Source of the DNA: Pseudomonadales bacterium
GTDB lineage: Bacteria > Pseudomonadota > Gammaproteobacteria > Pseudomonadales > Pseudohongiellaceae
Direction of reading: 5' to 3'
Length of the DNA stretch: 64,000 nucleotides
Assembly (NCBI GenBank): GCA_024234395.1
Contig: JACKOH010000001.1
Location: forward strand, 372,001-436,000
The stretch's first letter is position 1; each line of letters begins with the position of its first letter. The translations under genes and the position numbers were made by a program. The notes beneath the pieces are model-generated. The model was not told where the DNA came from. It did not search any database and saw only the letters and a list, made by a program, of their open reading frames with translations. Below, piece after piece: positions 1 to 9,238 of this stretch.

Positions 1-1
1 C

Positions 2-250
2 TCCTGTCACAACAGCGCTGAACTTGCCCAGGCTGAACGACTGGGAGCCGATTTTGTCCTGGTTTCTCCGGTCCAGGCCACTGCGAGCCATCCCGGGGCG
101 GATATCCTGGGGTGGAGTGGATTCCAGTCTCTGGTATCCCGATTCAGTATTCCGGCTTATGCTCTGGGTGGTTTGTCCGAAACCGATCTCGAGTTGGCCC
201 GGCAGGCCGGGGCCCTCGGTATCGCTTCAATCAGCGCTTTCAGCCACTGA
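2..250 (+). CDS. C-terminal fragment of a ThiE-like (probably Nudix/thiamine-phosphate-synthase fusion) protein
   Basis: An open frame enters from the left edge and runs 82 codons to a TGA. The visible part reads like the end of a ThiE-type TIM barrel: a GADFVLVSPV strand, a GWSGF segment, IPAYALGGL (the usual phosphate-binding region) and GALGIASISAF near the end. In Pseudomonas-type genomes the gene beside yacG-coaE-pil is a MutT/Nudix hydrolase fused to a ThiE-like domain, and this fragment fits that C-terminal domain. The Nudix part, if present, lies outside the window. The assignment rests on this short tail and on synteny, so whether the domain is catalytically active is unknown. Confidence 0.7.
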   Translation, partial: SCHNSAELAQAERLGADFVLVSPVQATASHPGADILGWSGFQSLVSRFSIPAYALGGLSETDLELARQAGALGIASISAFSH

Positions 251-578
251 AACGATACCGAAAGTGGCCCTACTGTCCAACCTCATACCCCGGCAGTCAT
301 AAAGAAATCTATTCAAGGGCGGATACAGCAAAGGAGGGACGGAATCGGCTATCGACCCTGGCGGGGATTTATCGGTAGTGTTTCCGTGCCGCTTTCCAGC
401 AGATTTACTTGCGTATTGTGAAGCAGGTCACTCTTCGAGAGCCTGTAACCCTTTGAATTTAGTAGAATAAATTGCATAATTTCAGGTCAAATACGTGAGT
501 TGACAGGCTCTGTCTGCCAGTTTTCAGGCGAATGCCGGGGAGTCCCAGGAATCCCGGGCGACGGCAAGGGAATTCTTT
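251..578. other. Intergenic region, no gene seen
   Basis: No convincing coding frame lies here. A perfect 9-base inverted repeat, AGAGCCTGT at 438-446 and ACAGGCTCT at 503-511, brackets an AT-rich stretch that could hold the promoter of the downstream gene. No pair of -35 and -10 boxes stands out. Confidence 0.4.
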
Positions 579-2570
579 ATGCGACATTTCAAAATCACTG
601 TAACGTTTGGTCTTCTGGCGCTGGTCGGACCACTTTCCGCGCTGGCCGATTCGGCTTTCCCGGTCGATGAAGCCGTGATGGTGAGCAGGGAAATCGACCC
701 ACAGGAGCAGGCGCAGACGTATCGGGCGACCTATCTGAGTAGCGGTGGTTTTGCCGTTACCAGCTCTGAATATATTGATGCGGTTGGGATTTCCTTCGAC
801 CTTGGCAGTACAGTCAGTGTCGCTCAGGCGACGCTGCGGTTGCCCATCATCGAATATTACTCCCTGGCGGGTAGTGTCCCTATCAAGATTTATGCCTTCG
901 CTGACGATGGCGCAATCGATCTTTATGACTATAAGGCTGGATTCTCGGTCCCGGTTGGTAGCGTGGAAGCCATTGGCAGAGCTGAACTCGTGCTAGACGT
1001 TACCGGAGCCGTGAATGGCATTCTGCAAAGTAGTCAATACGCCGGTTTTCGTATAGTTACTGGCTGGACTCCCCAGGAGATAACCGGTACAACATTTCCG
1101 GCTTTTAAAGGCGCCAGGTTTGATTCGATGGCCTCTAGACTTGAGTTCACTCCGGGCTCTGCGCCTTCCAGCGGCATGGACGCATCCTCATTCGATGGGT
1201 TCCGCCTGAGCTTGCCGGGTATCAGCGTGGACGAGCTTGGCGTCGTCGACGCAACATTTGAACTGACTGATCTTGATAGCAGTATTTTTACCCTAACCGC
1301 GGCTGAATTGTTTCCTATTCAGAGTGGTTCAACCGGACCCGTGTCAGGTACGGATCTCTTGAATTGCAGCGCGTTCAATCCGCCCTCGATACCGAGCATT
1401 ACCGGCGACCCAGCCAGCTTTTCTTACTCATCAGGGTTGCTTCACGCACCGAATGTCAGTTTTCAGGGACAGCAATGGGACATGGTGTTTACACTGGTCG
1501 ATGACAGCCCATCCATCCGGTTTCGACTGGTATCCCTTGAACTGTCACCACCGACTCCGCCATTGAATACGGTCGCCTCACTGGGCGGCACGGCGATAAT
1601 CGAGCCCAGCCAGGATTTTATTCCTCTGTGTCATGGCTGGGTGCTGATTGGCGATTCATCCAGAAACCGGCTGGTGGAGAGAAATGTGATAACCGGTGAA
1701 ACTGCCAGCTCCTATTCTTTCAATACCCAGCCGGATCAGTTAACCCTCGATGATGAATCGGGTATTGTCTATTTTTCCACGCACCCGGAAACCGAGCGTC
1801 TCTACAAGCTCGACCTGAAATCCGGGATCATCAGCTATAACCGTATTATAGAAGGGGAACGTCAGTTCTCACCGATTGATATTGTTCCTGGAGAGGATGG
1901 CAACCTGTTCGTCCTGTTGCATGACAGGTCTACTGGAGAATCGCCGGCGGCCAATGGCCTGTGGATGGGGATTCTGGACAGCAGTGCCGATCCGGTTGTG
2001 CCCAGCCTGCCGCTCGACTCACCGATCCGGGTTGTTTATGACCGGAATCAGCAGCGTGTATTTGTTACCACTGAATCCAACCTCGCCACATTTCTGTTTT
2101 TTCCGCAATCCAATGAGTTTGCCTTCGTGAATGACACAGATATTCCAGTCGGCAGCGGGTGTACGGATTTCGCCGTATCGCCGGATGGCAATCGTCTGGC
2201 CTACGCCTGCCCTAACGGCAATAACGAGGAGGTGACTCCGTTTGCAATCCACGATCTGGATCCGGTGGATTATCACAATCCAGACGGCGAATGGTACCTG
2301 GGGTCGTCTCCGGTCAGTGCAACGTTCAACGCAGCAGGGGACGTACTGATTGCCACCGATGGCAGTCAACTGTTCTTCTTCGATGTAGTGACACACCTGT
2401 TACTGGAGAAGTACGATCTGGGCCTCTCGGCAGGAGACGCGGTCCGCAAGATTCGACTCTCCAGGGATGGCAATCTGCTTCTGGTATTTATGCAGAATGA
2501 ACTGGATTCCGCTAACGGCAAGATGTTATGGATGCCGATGCCTGATATCGAGGCAACCACGCTTCCCTGA
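579..2570 (+). CDS. Secreted 663-aa protein of unknown function, probable C-terminal beta-propeller
   Basis: The product starts with a typical Sec signal peptide: charged MRHFK, a hydrophobic stretch, and likely cleavage after SALA near residue 23. The first part, about residues 30-200, is beta-rich and looks like a DNRLRE-type or carbohydrate-binding-like module, with alternating strands and LDVTGAV. From about residue 355 onward there are repeated blade-like segments such as GDSSRNRL, DDESGIVYFS and VSPDGNRLAYAC, as expected for a YVTN/WD-like beta-propeller. The start at 579 is supported by AAGGGA eight bases upstream. It lies between the ThiE-like gene and yacG, which are normally close neighbours, so it may be an inserted accessory gene. 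I do not recognise a named family; an extracellular or periplasmic binding role is only inference. Confidence 0.75.
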   Translation: MRHFKITVTFGLLALVGPLSALADSAFPVDEAVMVSREIDPQEQAQTYRATYLSSGGFAVTSSEYIDAVGISFDLGSTVSVAQATLRLPIIEYYSLAGSVPIKIYAFADDGAIDLYDYKAGFSVPVGSVEAIGRAELVLDVTGAVNGILQSSQYAGFRIVTGWTPQEITGTTFPAFKGARFDSMASRLEFTPGSAPSSGMDASSFDGFRLSLPGISVDELGVVDATFELTDLDSSIFTLTAAELFPIQSGSTGPVSGTDLLNCSAFNPPSIPSITGDPASFSYSSGLLHAPNVSFQGQQWDMVFTLVDDSPSIRFRLVSLELSPPTPPLNTVASLGGTAIIEPSQDFIPLCHGWVLIGDSSRNRLVERNVITGETASSYSFNTQPDQLTLDDESGIVYFSTHPETERLYKLDLKSGIISYNRIIEGERQFSPIDIVPGEDGNLFVLLHDRSTGESPAANGLWMGILDSSADPVVPSLPLDSPIRVVYDRNQQRVFVTTESNLATFLFFPQSNEFAFVNDTDIPVGSGCTDFAVSPDGNRLAYACPNGNNEEVTPFAIHDLDPVDYHNPDGEWYLGSSPVSATFNAAGDVLIATDGSQLFFFDVVTHLLLEKYDLGLSAGDAVRKIRLSRDGNLLLVFMQNELDSANGKMLWMPMPDIEATTLP

Positions 2571-2582
2571 TTGGCAAAGCCA

Positions 2583-2611
2583 GCCGGTTCCCTTGTCGCG
2601 TGGGGTACCGG
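2583..2611 (+). terminator. Hairpin after the 663-aa gene, possible terminator
   Basis: GCCGGT-T-CCC pairs with GGGG-T-ACCGGC around a short loop directly after the stop codon. No T-run follows, so it may be a transcript-end stem or a Rho-dependent site instead of an intrinsic terminator. Confidence 0.3.
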
Positions 2612-2725
2612 CAACCCTGATCTTTGGTGCTGAGGGTATCTTTTGATCCGGGCGCCAGCACAGCTTGTCCTGACGCTCAGGGAAACAGCGGTGCCGGAGA
2701 CAAAGCAGAGCGGATCCGCTAATTC

Positions 2726-2929
2726 CTAAAATTCATCCGAACCGGCATGCCCGTGGTCATCATCATGCACGGATACCGGTTCACCGGCAATCACATTCCT
2801 GCCACTGGCCCAGTCGCCCAGATCCAGCAGTTTACAGCGTTCGGAACAGAATGGTCGGTACGGATTCGAAGTAACCCAGGGCACCTTTTTCAGGCAGGTT
2901 GGACAGGCTACTGATTTCACGTTATTCAT
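2726..2929 (-). CDS. yacG: DNA gyrase inhibitor YacG, zinc-ribbon protein
   Basis: This 67-residue protein carries the YacG zinc-binding pattern: C9-x2-C12 (CPTC) and C28-x3-C32 (CSERC), followed by the conserved LLDLGDWA segment and an acidic tail. YacG of E. coli binds GyrB and inhibits gyrase; that function is transferred from the family. Its ATG overlaps the TGA stop of the preceding coaE as ATGA, so the two are translationally coupled, as in many gammaproteobacteria. Length and composition match the family with no anomalies. Confidence 0.95.
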   Translation of the reverse strand: MNNVKSVACPTCLKKVPWVTSNPYRPFCSERCKLLDLGDWASGRNVIAGEPVSVHDDDHGHAGSDEF

Positions 2930-3546
2930 ATTGATTTCCGTGACGTGTCGCCGGTTCCGGCAAGTTCAAGATATCTGCTGTGCAGTGAGTCTACCAGAGG
3001 CATCAGATCGGCAAGACTCCCTTCGTTATCGATCACGTCATCGGCTGCTTCCAGACGGGCGGTTCTGGATATCTGACTGTCGATAATTGCCTCTATGGTC
3101 TCCCGCGAGCTATAGTCGCGTCTGAGCGAGCGTCGCAGTTGGGTTTCCCTGCTGACATCGACCACCAGCACCCGGTCGGCCAGGTCTTTCTGCCGGGTCT
3201 CCAGCAGCAGGGGGGACACGAGAACGCAATACGGGGAGCGGGTTTCGGCAAGCAGCTTGTGGATTTCCGCGTTAATCAGCGGGTGGAGCAACTGTTCCAG
3301 CCACAGGCGTTCTTCAGGCCTGGCAAAAACCAGTTCCCTTAATGCCTGGCGTCGCAGACTGCCCGCTGTATCCAGTATCCCGGCGCCAAAGTGCCCGGCA
3401 ATCTGTTGCAGCGCCGGCTTTCCCGGCTGCACGACCTGGCGTGCTATCAGGTCGGCATCGACAATCTCTATACCCTTGTCGGCAAACAATTCGGCAACGG
3501 TGGATTTGCCACTACCAATACCGCCCGTGAGGCCTACTACCAACAT
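2926..3546 (-). CDS. coaE: Dephospho-CoA kinase
   Basis: This 206-residue enzyme catalyses the last step of coenzyme A synthesis, ATP-dependent 3'-phosphorylation of dephospho-CoA. The N-terminus shows the P-loop GLTGGIGSGKST at residues 5-16, followed by VDADLIARQVV, HPLI and VVDVSRETQLRR, all typical of CoaE. I start it at the ATG at 3546. The frame stays open upstream to 3795, but that extra sequence lies in the coaE-pilD gap and has no homologous character. The gene sits between pilD and yacG, the standard Pseudomonas arrangement, and is probably transcribed with them. Confidence 0.96.
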   Translation of the reverse strand: MLVVGLTGGIGSGKSTVAELFADKGIEIVDADLIARQVVQPGKPALQQIAGHFGAGILDTAGSLRRQALRELVFARPEERLWLEQLLHPLINAEIHKLLAETRSPYCVLVSPLLLETRQKDLADRVLVVDVSRETQLRRSLRRDYSSRETIEAIIDSQISRTARLEAADDVIDNEGSLADLMPLVDSLHSRYLELAGTGDTSRKSI

Positions 3547-3590
3547 CTGGAAAACCCTGCCACAATTCTGGAACGGAAACTCTAGCAGAC

Positions 3591-4490
3591 TTAGAGCAGA
3601 AAAGTCTGTCGGTAAAGGTCGGTGATCTGCGGTCCCCAGATCAGCATGATAAAACCGGCTCCGGCCAGAAATGGCCCGAACGGCATCGGCGCTGTCTTGT
3701 CCCGTCTCAGAATCAGCACATTGAGAATACCGAATCCGGCACCCACTACCGAGGAAAGGATAACTATTGGTAACAGGCTCTGCCAGCCCAGCCACGCCCC
3801 CAGGGCCGCCAGTAACTTGAAATCACCGTAACCCATACCTTCCTTGCCGGTGAGCAATTTGAAACACCAGTAGAAGCTCCATAGGGAGAAATAGCCGGCC
3901 ATGGCACCGATGACGGCGTCGCGCAGGGAGATACCCATGCCCAGATCAATTGTCTGAACCAGCAGGCCACCCCACAACAGTGGCAGAGTGAGGTTGTCCG
4001 GTAGCAGTTGTTCATCGTAGTCAATCAGTGTGAGAGCAATCAGATACCAGGTAAAAAACAACAGGGCCACCGTCAGCCAGGTGACACCAAATGTCCAGCC
4101 GACCAGGGCCGTCATCAGGCCGGTGACGAATTCAACTGATGGATAGCGAAGCGAGATCGAGGACTTGCACTGCGAACATTTCCCACGCAGCAGCAGATAA
4201 CTGACTACCGGAATATTTTCCAGGGCGGTGATCTTGTGCTGACAGGCCGGGCAATGAGAGTCTGGCTTCATCAGGTTAAATACCTGAAAGCCAGCAGCCT
4301 GATCGGCACCGGACGGCTTAACGTCCTCCAGCTCCAGCATTTCCTGGCATTGAGCGGTCCATTCCCGATACAGCATGATGGGAACACGGTAGACCACAAC
4401 GTTAAGGAAGCTACCGACCAGAAGTCCGAGCACCAGAGAGGAAACGACCAGCAAGGGTGTGCTGGTCGCTAGCAGTTCAAAAAACGTCAT
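3591..4490 (-). CDS. pilD: Prepilin peptidase/N-methyltransferase PilD
   Basis: This integral membrane aspartyl protease cleaves the leader of type IV prepilins (and type II secretion pseudopilins, where present) and methylates the new N-terminal Phe. The 299-residue product has the N-terminal domain with two CxxC pairs (C80/C83 and C105/C108) that bind zinc. The catalytic aspartates are seen in LIDYDE at about D157 and in the GxGD motif GYGDF at D223. About eight hydrophobic segments are present. It lies 16 bases after pilC on the same strand, consistent with a pilB-pilC-pilD operon. Its substrates in this window are the two pilins at 8.6 and 9.2 kb. Confidence 0.96.
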   Translation of the reverse strand: MTFFELLATSTPLLVVSSLVLGLLVGSFLNVVVYRVPIMLYREWTAQCQEMLELEDVKPSGADQAAGFQVFNLMKPDSHCPACQHKITALENIPVVSYLLLRGKCSQCKSSISLRYPSVEFVTGLMTALVGWTFGVTWLTVALLFFTWYLIALTLIDYDEQLLPDNLTLPLLWGGLLVQTIDLGMGISLRDAVIGAMAGYFSLWSFYWCFKLLTGKEGMGYGDFKLLAALGAWLGWQSLLPIVILSSVVGAGFGILNVLILRRDKTAPMPFGPFLAGAGFIMLIWGPQITDLYRQTFLL

Positions 4491-4506
4491 TCGGTTTGAT
4501 GTCGAC

Positions 4507-5724
4507 TTATACGACCTGGCCGAGCTGGAAAATTGGCAGATACATCGCGATCATCAATCCTCCGACCAGGACCCCCAGGACGGACATGATAATCGGCTCC
4601 ATCAGCGCAGTTAACCCGCTCACGGCGTTATCGACTTCGGCCTCATAATAGTTAGCGCATTTATCGAGCATATCGTCCAAAGAGCCTGACTCTTCACCAA
4701 TACCGATCATCTGCGTCACCATAATCGGGAACAGACCGGTGTTACGGATGGAGAAACCCAGCTGTTGACCGGTGGCGACATCGTCCCTGACACGCCGGGT
4801 GGCCTTGTAGTAGACCACGTTTCCAGCCGCCCCGGCTACCGATTCAAGAGCATCGACTAGTGGCACACCGGCGGAAAAAGTCGTGGCCAGGGTCCGTGTG
4901 AACCGGGCATAGCAGGAATTGTTGAGAATGGGACCGATTATCGGAAGCTTCAATGAAGCCCGTTCAATCGTCTCCCGGAACTTTCGCGATTTCAGCATCG
5001 CCTCCTTATACAGGAAACCAAGTCCCACCATTAGAAACAGAGCCTTCCACCAGTGTGCGATGGCGAGGTCTGACAGGCCCAGTACAAAGAGTGTGAAAGC
5101 CGGTAAATCGGCCCCGAAGCTGGAAAAGGTTTCCGCAAACTGAGGCACCACCTTGACGAGCAGAATGCCTGTAACAATGATTGCGACCAGAACGACCGCA
5201 ATCGGGTAATTCATTGCCTTCTTGATCTTGGCCTTCAGGGCCTCGGATTTCTCTTTGTAGGTCGCCAGCCGGTCCAGCATGGTTTCCAAAGCGCCGGACT
5301 GTTCGCCTGATTCCACCAAATTACAGAACAGGTCATCGAAATAGCGGGGATGTTTGCGAATACTGTCGGCGAAATTGTTACCGGCTGCCACATCGTCGCG
5401 TATCTTTGATACCAGCTCGCGCATTGAAGCATTTTCCAGACTCTCACCTACTATCTCGAAGGCCTGCACCAGCGGAATTCCAGCCTTCATCATGGTTGCC
5501 AGCTGTCGTGTGAAAACGGCGACATCCATGGGCTTGATCTTCTGCTTGCGTTTTTTAAAAAGTGCCTTCGGTTTTCGTTTTACACGAGTCGCGACAATAC
5601 CCTGCTTGCGCAGTTGTGCCTTTACCAGCGCCTGGCTGTTGCCCGGGGTTTCCCCATTGGTTTTGTTACCGTTCTTGTCGGTACCTTGCCAGATATAAAT
5701 TGCCTGTACGGCTTCAGTTGCCAT
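4507..5724 (-). CDS. pilC: Type IV pilus inner-membrane platform protein PilC
   Basis: This 405-residue polytopic protein holds two copies of the T2SS-F/PilC domain, at about residues 70-195 and 275-395. Each has the characteristic amphipathic block: FTRQLATMMKAGIPLVQAFE in the first and RTLATTFSAGVPLVDALE in the second. Transmembrane segments lie near residues 170-190, 220-240 and 375-395. PilC couples the cytoplasmic ATPases to pilin insertion and extraction. The start is supported by a GAGGT ribosome-binding site just upstream of the ATG. It sits between pilB and pilD and is of usual family length. Confidence 0.96.
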   Translation of the reverse strand: MATEAVQAIYIWQGTDKNGNKTNGETPGNSQALVKAQLRKQGIVATRVKRKPKALFKKRKQKIKPMDVAVFTRQLATMMKAGIPLVQAFEIVGESLENASMRELVSKIRDDVAAGNNFADSIRKHPRYFDDLFCNLVESGEQSGALETMLDRLATYKEKSEALKAKIKKAMNYPIAVVLVAIIVTGILLVKVVPQFAETFSSFGADLPAFTLFVLGLSDLAIAHWWKALFLMVGLGFLYKEAMLKSRKFRETIERASLKLPIIGPILNNSCYARFTRTLATTFSAGVPLVDALESVAGAAGNVVYYKATRRVRDDVATGQQLGFSIRNTGLFPIMVTQMIGIGEESGSLDDMLDKCANYYEAEVDNAVSGLTALMEPIIMSVLGVLVGGLMIAMYLPIFQLGQVV

Positions 5725-5824
5725 GGAGTACCTCGAATTTCAGGTTTCATTAAACGGCAGCACATCGCTATCCGTTTCCGCCTTGTCTGACGATGTCAGC
5801 GACTACTGTTTCAATTATAATTTC

Positions 5825-7519
5825 CTAGGAGATGCGGAGGACCTCTTCAAGGCTGGTCAGCCCCTCGGCCATCTTCGCCAGTGCTGATTGACGTAGACTC
5901 GCGTAGCCTGCATTCCGCGCCTGTTCAGCAATTTCCAGGGAATTATTTCCGGCAATGATAGTACGGGACAGGGCATCTGAAATGGGAACCACTTCATAGA
6001 TCCCGATTCTGCCCTGGTAACCTTCGTGACAGTGGTCGCATCCTCTGGCTTTGAAAAACCTGCCATTCCCGATCAGGCTTTCACCACCATGCTGCCCAAG
6101 CAGCAGTTCCGCAGTCTCAGGGGCCGGCTCCCGGCAATGTGGGCATAGTCTGCGCGCCAGGCGTTGAGCAATAATCAACGTCAGTGACGACACCACGTTA
6201 TACGGTTCAATTCCCATTCCCAGCAGTCTGGTAAGGGTTTCCGTGGCGCTGTTGGTATGTAGAGTGGACAATACAAGGTGGCCGGTCTGAGCAGCTTTTA
6301 TGGCAATATCCGTGGTTTCCCGGTCGCGGATTTCGCCAACCATGATCACATCCGGATCCTGGCGTAAGAAGGCACGTAGAGCCGTGGAAAATCCCAGGCC
6401 AATAGCGGGCTTCATTGGAACCTGATTGATACCGGGAATGTTGAGTTCTACCGGATCCTCCGCCGTGGATATGTTTCTCGATGTGTCATTGAGCCGGGTC
6501 AGGGCACTGTACAATGTGACTGATTTGCCACTCCCGGTTGGGCCGGTTACCAGAATCAATCCCTGCGGTCTGATAAGGGCTTCATGTACAAGCTTGTTCT
6601 GGACCGCAGCAAATCCCAGTTGATCCAGTTCCAGACGCGCCTGGAGTGGGTCCATAACTCTCAGGACCGTCTTTTCGCCCCACAGTGTGGGTAATGTGCT
6701 GATCCTGAAATCCACCGCACGCTGGCCGTCCCTATGTAATCTGATCCTGCCATCTTGTGGTAAACGGCGTTCCGAAATATCCAGTTGAGCCATGATTTTG
6801 AGGCGGGAAACCAATCGACCCGCCAGGTGGATTGGCGGACTGGCAAATTCTCTCAGTACGCCATCGACCCGGATTCTGATGCGAAATGTCTTCTCATATG
6901 GCTCAAGATGGATGTCCGACGCTTTGAGAGCGGTTGCTTCCAGCAGCAACCGGTCAACGGCCCTGACCACGGGAACCTCATTTTCGATCGAGGGTAAGAT
7001 TTTTTCTTCGCGTTGACTGTGAAGGAAATCTGCCTTTCGCACATTCTCTACTGAATCTGTCAGCCCGGATTGAGCTCGCGAACGGGTTTTACGGGACGAC
7101 TGTCCGATTCTTGCGATCAGTTGGCCGTATGGAGCGATCACGAGGTCTGCCGCTTTACCGCTGTGAAATTCGATTTCCCTGATCGCCTGAGTCTGGCTCG
7201 GATCGGAAACGGCCAGGACCAGCCGGTTTCCGCGATATCCCAGGGGCAGGGTGACAGTTTTTTCCTGCAGAGCGCGGGTTATAAGGCGATCCTGAGGCAA
7301 CCCTTGATGAAACTGATCGAGATCCAGCAGCGGCAATCCAAAGACGGAGGAGATTGCACTTGCCAGCCGCGCATGGTCCACCAGTCGCTCCTGGCAACAC
7401 TGGCGAATAAAGGATTGTGATTGATTTCTGGCGCTACGCATGGTTTCCAGCGCCTGGTCCTGGGTCAATTCTCCCAGTTCGACCAGCTGCCGGGCCAGTC
7501 CCGAGATGTCGGTATTCAT
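5825..7519 (-). CDS. pilB: Type IV pilus assembly ATPase PilB
   Basis: This hexameric extension motor powers pilus polymerisation. The 564-residue product has the N-terminal GspE/MshEN-type domain (about residues 1-135) and then the secretion ATPase core: Walker A GPTGSGKS at 326-333, an Asp box region, Walker B with DPDVIMVGEIRD, and the His box STLHTNSA. A tetracysteine zinc motif (CPHC and CDHC) sits near the C-terminus, as in PilB and GspE. The MshEN-like N-domain means c-di-GMP binding is possible, but I have not verified the ligand motif. It heads the pilB-pilC-pilD cluster, with a 100-base gap before pilC. Confidence 0.96.
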   Translation of the reverse strand: MNTDISGLARQLVELGELTQDQALETMRSARNQSQSFIRQCCQERLVDHARLASAISSVFGLPLLDLDQFHQGLPQDRLITRALQEKTVTLPLGYRGNRLVLAVSDPSQTQAIREIEFHSGKAADLVIAPYGQLIARIGQSSRKTRSRAQSGLTDSVENVRKADFLHSQREEKILPSIENEVPVVRAVDRLLLEATALKASDIHLEPYEKTFRIRIRVDGVLREFASPPIHLAGRLVSRLKIMAQLDISERRLPQDGRIRLHRDGQRAVDFRISTLPTLWGEKTVLRVMDPLQARLELDQLGFAAVQNKLVHEALIRPQGLILVTGPTGSGKSVTLYSALTRLNDTSRNISTAEDPVELNIPGINQVPMKPAIGLGFSTALRAFLRQDPDVIMVGEIRDRETTDIAIKAAQTGHLVLSTLHTNSATETLTRLLGMGIEPYNVVSSLTLIIAQRLARRLCPHCREPAPETAELLLGQHGGESLIGNGRFFKARGCDHCHEGYQGRIGIYEVVPISDALSRTIIAGNNSLEIAEQARNAGYASLRQSALAKMAEGLTSLEEVLRIS

Positions 7520-7682
7520 GAATAGCCCCGGAATTCAGGAGAGTTGCCCCGGATCCTGAAATGCAGAAGAAATTGATGTGGTTTCCTAAAGTTTGAACCT
7601 GATAAACCAATATAGACTTAACTATAGATTAGTATTCAGATTTCACCAGAATAGCTGGAAGTTGTATCAGTCTGACATTACT

Positions 7683-7690
7683 AAGGAGGA
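7683..7690 (+). promoter_or_regulatory. Strong ribosome-binding site that fixes the tfpX-like start
   Basis: AAGGAGGA lies seven bases before the ATG at 7698, a near-perfect Shine-Dalgarno sequence. It favours this start over the in-frame upstream start at 7593. Confidence 0.8.
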
Positions 7691-7697
7691 TTTTGGA

Positions 7698-8405
7698 ATG
7701 AACAGATGGGCGGCATTTTCGTTTCACCTGACCATAAGCCTGGCAGTTTTTCTGGGCCTGTTCGGGCTGGTAATTGCACTCTGGTATCCCGGAATTTTGT
7801 TCAGGATTGACGGTGGCTGGGCCGGATTGAAGCTGATCACCGGGGTCGATGTTGTGCTCGGTCCCTTACTTACTCTGATCGTGTTCAAGGCCGGCAAACC
7901 GGGCCTGAAGACGGATTTGGGGATAATTGCCGCTCTACAGGTTGCCTGCATGGCGGCAGGAATCTGGATCGTGTACCAGGCACGGCCGATCGCACTGGTG
8001 TTCGCCTATGATACCTTCTTCAGTCTTTCGGCAAGCGAATTCAAGTCCTATAAGAAGGATCCGAATGTGGTTGCCGGCTTCCCCGGTCCGTGGCCGAAAC
8101 TGATCTATACTGAATTACCGGAAACCGAGATTGGAGCAGAGGTAGCCAGTCTTCGCAGCCAGTTCGTTGGTGATCCTTTATTTATGCAGACAGATAAGTT
8201 TGCCACACTGCCGCTGAATAACAGCGAAGTTTTTTCCCGCCAGGAGGGTGTCCGCAACGATGCTTTGAATCTGGTTGGTGAAGCAGTGGAGGAGACTGGA
8301 TCAGACTGTATTCTCAGTCGCTTCGCTTCAGCGCATGCCAATGGGTTTGTCTGCTATGATGCGCAGGTGGGTAAACTGACCCGCTTTTTTCCGCTGCCTT
8401 CCTGA
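7698..8405 (+). CDS. TfpX/TfpZ-family type IV pilin accessory protein
   Basis: The 235-residue product starts MNRWAAFSFHL and has three or four hydrophobic helices in its first 110 residues, followed by a soluble domain. The pattern of N-terminal TM helices, a GVDVVLGPLLTL segment and a location next to a pilin gene matches the TfpX/TfpZ family. In Pseudomonas these accessory proteins are tied to particular pilin alleles and are needed for efficient pilus assembly. Here the gene reads opposite to both pilB and the pilins, so it is divergent from pilB and convergent with the nearest pilin. Assignment is by sequence character and neighbourhood. Confidence 0.8.
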   Translation: MNRWAAFSFHLTISLAVFLGLFGLVIALWYPGILFRIDGGWAGLKLITGVDVVLGPLLTLIVFKAGKPGLKTDLGIIAALQVACMAAGIWIVYQARPIALVFAYDTFFSLSASEFKSYKKDPNVVAGFPGPWPKLIYTELPETEIGAEVASLRSQFVGDPLFMQTDKFATLPLNNSEVFSRQEGVRNDALNLVGEAVEETGSDCILSRFASAHANGFVCYDAQVGKLTRFFPLPS

Positions 8406-8598
8406 AGTTTGGTGATGGGCCCGTCTGCGCCAGAAGCGATAAGTTAGAGTTGCGCGCAGGCAGTAAGGGGTTGATTGCCAGCCGTCGTGGTTAAAAAAAA
8501 GCCGGCAGATTGAAGCTAGCGTTACCGTGTGCAGACAGTTAGCACGTACAGAAGAATATTGCTTGAAGAAAACAGCACTTAAAAGTGGAAAGTGTTCT

Positions 8599-9027
8599 TT
8601 AGCAATAGCCAAGAGGCTTACAACTGCCGCCTTCAGCCCACCCTACCGGCGGAACAATCCCATCGGCCTGCAGCGTGTAAGTGACTCCATCCAGATCGGT
8701 TCCATCGTTCTTCCAGGTAACCGTAACCAGGCCATCAACGAGGTCGAGCCCGTGCCGAGTGCTGGTCCTGGGTACCGTGGCAGGCAATCCAAAACTTCCG
8801 GCATCGACATCGGTAATGGCAGAGAAGCGACGCATGGTTGCATGGACAACTATCATATTGCGGTAATCGTCAATCTGCAGCATGGCTTCCGCAAAACGGG
8901 CCCGGTCGGTGTAGAGACGGTATGCCGGCAGGGCTACGGCGGCGAGAATACCGATGATCGCCACGACGATCATGAGTTCAATAAGTGTGAATCCAGCTTG
9001 AGATTTTTTCAACAGTGTGGTCTTCAT
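8599..9027 (-). CDS. pilA: Type IV major pilin-like protein (second gene of a tandem pair)
   Basis: This 142-residue prepilin has a short basic leader ending in Gly and the class IVa signature AGFTLIELMIVVAIIGILAA, cleaved by PilD before the Phe. The N-terminal alpha helix continues into PAYRLYTDRARFAEA, and the C-terminus ends in a cysteine-bounded D-region (SCKPLGYC). It follows the other pilin on the same strand, with a 12-bp hairpin between them. The two proteins share their helix and the overall C-terminal plan but differ through the middle. Which one is the major subunit cannot be told from sequence; its downstream position suggests lower expression. Confidence 0.92.
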   Translation of the reverse strand: MKTTLLKKSQAGFTLIELMIVVAIIGILAAVALPAYRLYTDRARFAEAMLQIDDYRNMIVVHATMRRFSAITDVDAGSFGLPATVPRTSTRHGLDLVDGLVTVTWKNDGTDLDGVTYTLQADGIVPPVGWAEGGSCKPLGYC

Positions 9028-9190
9028 GATGTTTCTTACGTCTCTCGGTCTGTATCTTAGGTACCCTGATGTTGAAGCTGTTCAAATTAACCGACTGGAG
9101 GAACTTGAATACTGGTCAGTTGAAGTCGGTTAAGTTGAAAAGCCTGTATAGAAGAGTGAAACGGCGTCGAGTTGTAATCTATGCTGAGAA

Positions 9191-9230
9191 TCTCTGCTGC
9201 AGCCACTTGATTGCGTAACTGCAGCAGAGA
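9191..9230 (-). terminator. Strong stem-loop between the two pilin genes
   Basis: TCTCTGCTGCAG (9191-9202) and CTGCAGCAGAGA (9219-9230) form a perfect 12-bp stem with a 16-nt loop. It lies eight bases past the stop of the upstream pilin. No U-run follows on the minus-strand transcript, so it is better viewed as a partial terminator or mRNA 3'-end stabiliser that would favour the first pilin over the second. Confidence 0.6.
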
Positions 9231-9238
9231 GACAACGC

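Noticed and set aside
3547..3795. N-terminal extension of coaE
   Set aside because: The first conserved CoaE residues start at the ATG at 3546; the extension falls in the pilD-coaE gap and overlaps pilD.
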